Source: Anaerolineales bacterium UBA5069
GTDB taxonomy: Bacteria > Chloroflexota > Anaerolineae > Caldilineales > Caldilineaceae
DNA length: 7,853 nucleotides
NCBI GenBank assembly: GCA_002415895.1
Contig: DIAV01000099.1
Span: forward strand, 1,941 to 9,793
Direction: 5' to 3'
Made by a program: the position numbers and the translations under genes. The notes under the pieces were generated by a model. The model saw only the letters and a list, made by a program, of their open reading frames with translations. It made no database searches and had not been told where the DNA came from. Shown piece by piece: positions 6,640 to 7,853 of the stretch (within the stretch, counting starts at the first letter, position 1; every line of letters starts with the position of its first letter).

Positions 6640-7791
6640 CTACTCTTCGCCGTCAATCTCGTCTTCATCTTCATCAAGGTCAAGTTCCTCATCTGTAAGG
6701 AACATGAATACTGTCGTCGTCGCATACACCTCGCCGGGACGCAATGTTGTTGAGGGAAATGCCGGGTGATTGGGCGAATCGGGATAGTGCTGCGTCTCGA
6801 GGCAGAAGCCCTCGCTCTGGCGGTACGCATTGCCGCTGGCGCCGTAGAGCGTGCCGTCTAGCATATTGCCGGCATAGAACTGGATGGCGGGCTCTGATGT
6901 CATGACATTCAGAATACGTCCCGTTACAGGCTCATACACGCCGGCTGCAAGCACAAGTGGGTTATCGTCATCGCCATCGTCATCGTAGCCCACAATGGAT
7001 TCGATGTCTTCAGGCATCTCGAAGTCCAGAACCCAATTGTGGTCATAGCCACGCCCGAAGGCAAGTTGTTCATCGTCGCTGCGAATGTCCTGGCCAATCG
7101 GCTTGGGCACGCGAAAGTCGAAGGGGCTGTCAGTCACATCGGCCAACTCGCCCGTGGGGATAAGCCCGGCATCCACCGGCGTGAAGTGGTTTGCGTTGAT
7201 CATGAGCACATGATCGTAGATAGTGCCCATGCCCTCGCCGGCCAGGTTGAAGTAGCTGTGATTGGTCAGGTTGACGATCGTCGCCTTGTCGGTGGTCGCG
7301 CTGTACTCGATGCTCAACAGGTCGCTGTCTGTGAGCGTGTAGATGACTTTTACGGCGAGCGTGCCCGGAAATCCCTCCTCCATATCGGCGCTGGTGTAGG
7401 CAAGCGCCAGCGCCTCACCCTCTGCAACCTCGTGCTCCTCGGCCGCCCACACCACCTTGTCAAATCCCTTGATGCCGCCGTGGAGCGCGTTGGCGCCGTT
7501 GTTCACAGCCAGGGTGTACTCTGTACCGTCAAGTGTGAACTTGCCCTTGGCAATGCGGTTGCCGTAGCGGCCAATGATTGCGCCGAAGTAAGGGCTGCCC
7601 GCTTCGTAGGCAGCAAGGTTGTCAAAGCCGAGCACCACGTTGTCGTAGAGCCCATCCCTGTCCGGCGCCAGGATCGACGTAATGATCCCGCCATAGGTAA
7701 TAATCGACACCTCCATCCCACTGGCGTTGGCGAGGGTGTACTTCTCAACCGTCCTGCCGTCCCGGGTGACTCCGAAGTCTTCACGAAGCAT
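6640..7791 (-). CDS. galM: Aldose 1-epimerase (galactose mutarotase) with acidic insert and tail
   Basis: Interconverts alpha and beta anomers of aldoses such as galactose and glucose, feeding the Leloir pathway; predicted cytoplasmic. Numbering from the ATG at 7791 (383 residues), the active-site residues are present: H104 in NALHGG, H178 in NLTNHSYFNLAG, D250 in GYDHNWVLD and E332 in GFCLETQHYPD. NRIAKGKF (78-85) and PNHPAFPSTTLRPGE (340-354) are also family hallmarks. The start at 7791 has GGAGG (7797-7801) 5 bases upstream and puts FGVTRDG near the N-terminus as in relatives. ATGs at 7803 and 7824 (MRQPLF, preceded by AGGTG) are alternatives. The open frame further upstream is adapter, not gene. 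Unlike usual GalM (about 340-350 residues), it carries an acidic insert near 258-278 (YDDDGDDDN) and a 17-residue acidic tail (367-383, DEELDLDEDEDEIDGEE). Its own promoter lies off the contig. Confidence 0.93.
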   Translation of the reverse strand: MLREDFGVTRDGRTVEKYTLANASGMEVSIITYGGIITSILAPDRDGLYDNVVLGFDNLAAYEAGSPYFGAIIGRYGNRIAKGKFTLDGTEYTLAVNNGANALHGGIKGFDKVVWAAEEHEVAEGEALALAYTSADMEEGFPGTLAVKVIYTLTDSDLLSIEYSATTDKATIVNLTNHSYFNLAGEGMGTIYDHVLMINANHFTPVDAGLIPTGELADVTDSPFDFRVPKPIGQDIRSDDEQLAFGRGYDHNWVLDFEMPEDIESIVGYDDDGDDDNPLVLAAGVYEPVTGRILNVMTSEPAIQFYAGNMLDGTLYGASGNAYRQSEGFCLETQHYPDSPNHPAFPSTTLRPGEVYATTTVFMFLTDEELDLDEDEDEIDGEE

Positions 7792-7834
7792 GTGGGCCTC
7801 CATTGTGAACAGTGGCTGACGCATGGTGCACCTG

Positions 7835-7853
7835 CTGTCTCTTATACACATCT
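7835..7853. other. Nextera/Tn5 mosaic-end adapter remnant (artefact)
   Basis: The last 19 bases, CTGTCTCTTATACACATCT, are identical to the Tn5 mosaic-end sequence used in Nextera libraries. Read on the - strand they contribute the first codons MCIRDS to the galM frame, a peptide known as an adapter translation artefact. This is untrimmed sequencing adapter at a contig end, not genomic DNA and not a transposon end belonging to the organism. Confidence 0.97.

Noticed and set aside
7835..7853. A native Tn5-like transposon end
   Set aside because: It is an exact match to the synthetic mosaic end and lies precisely at the contig terminus, with no transposase nearby. It is adapter.

Overview
The window looks like a whole short metagenomic contig from a G+C-rich bacterium. 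It has five protein-coding genes, and its right end is sequencing adapter rather than genomic DNA. The best guess for the source is a member of the Chloroflexota (Anaerolineae/Caldilineae type). The reasons are an RNase H-like (YprB-type) protein with a TPR-like tail, a secreted multi-repeat DUF5666-like protein ending in LLPLMQR, a Kv-beta-type aldo/keto reductase, and terminators with very long perfect stems. No rRNA or other strong phylogenetic marker is present, so this placement is an inference.

Layout. On the + strand: an RNase H-like exonuclease-fold protein (25-1455, reading frame open to the left edge); a single-domain SCP2 sterol-carrier-like protein (1685-2071); a repeat-rich gap with a 19-bp inverted repeat (2102-2171); an iron-type alcohol dehydrogenase (2310-3476) followed by an intrinsic terminator (3507-3547); a 325-bp gap with a leader hairpin; a secreted protein of five beta-rich repeats joined by Asp/His-rich linkers (3802-5202); a 33-bp perfect terminator hairpin (5213-5284); a TATAAT box with a dyad just upstream (5332-5368); and a Kv-beta-like aldo/keto reductase (5467-6423). 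A 24-bp perfect hairpin (6456-6505) separates this from a convergent aldose 1-epimerase, galM, on the - strand (6640-7791). The last 19 bases (7835-7853) are the Nextera/Tn5 mosaic-end adapter. They create a false N-terminus beginning MCIRDS on the galM reading frame.

How the genes relate. Three encode common redox or sugar enzymes (alcohol dehydrogenase, aldo/keto reductase, mutarotase). Gaps of roughly 200-325 bp and strong terminators suggest mostly single-gene transcription units rather than one operon. I see no CRISPR, mobile element, toxin-antitoxin, phage or biosynthetic cluster, and nothing that amounts to a new multi-gene system. The items most worth a second look are the Asp6/His-rich linkers of the secreted protein, the acidic insert and tail of GalM, the dyad over the reductase promoter, the inverted-repeat element at 2102-2171, and the adapter artefact.
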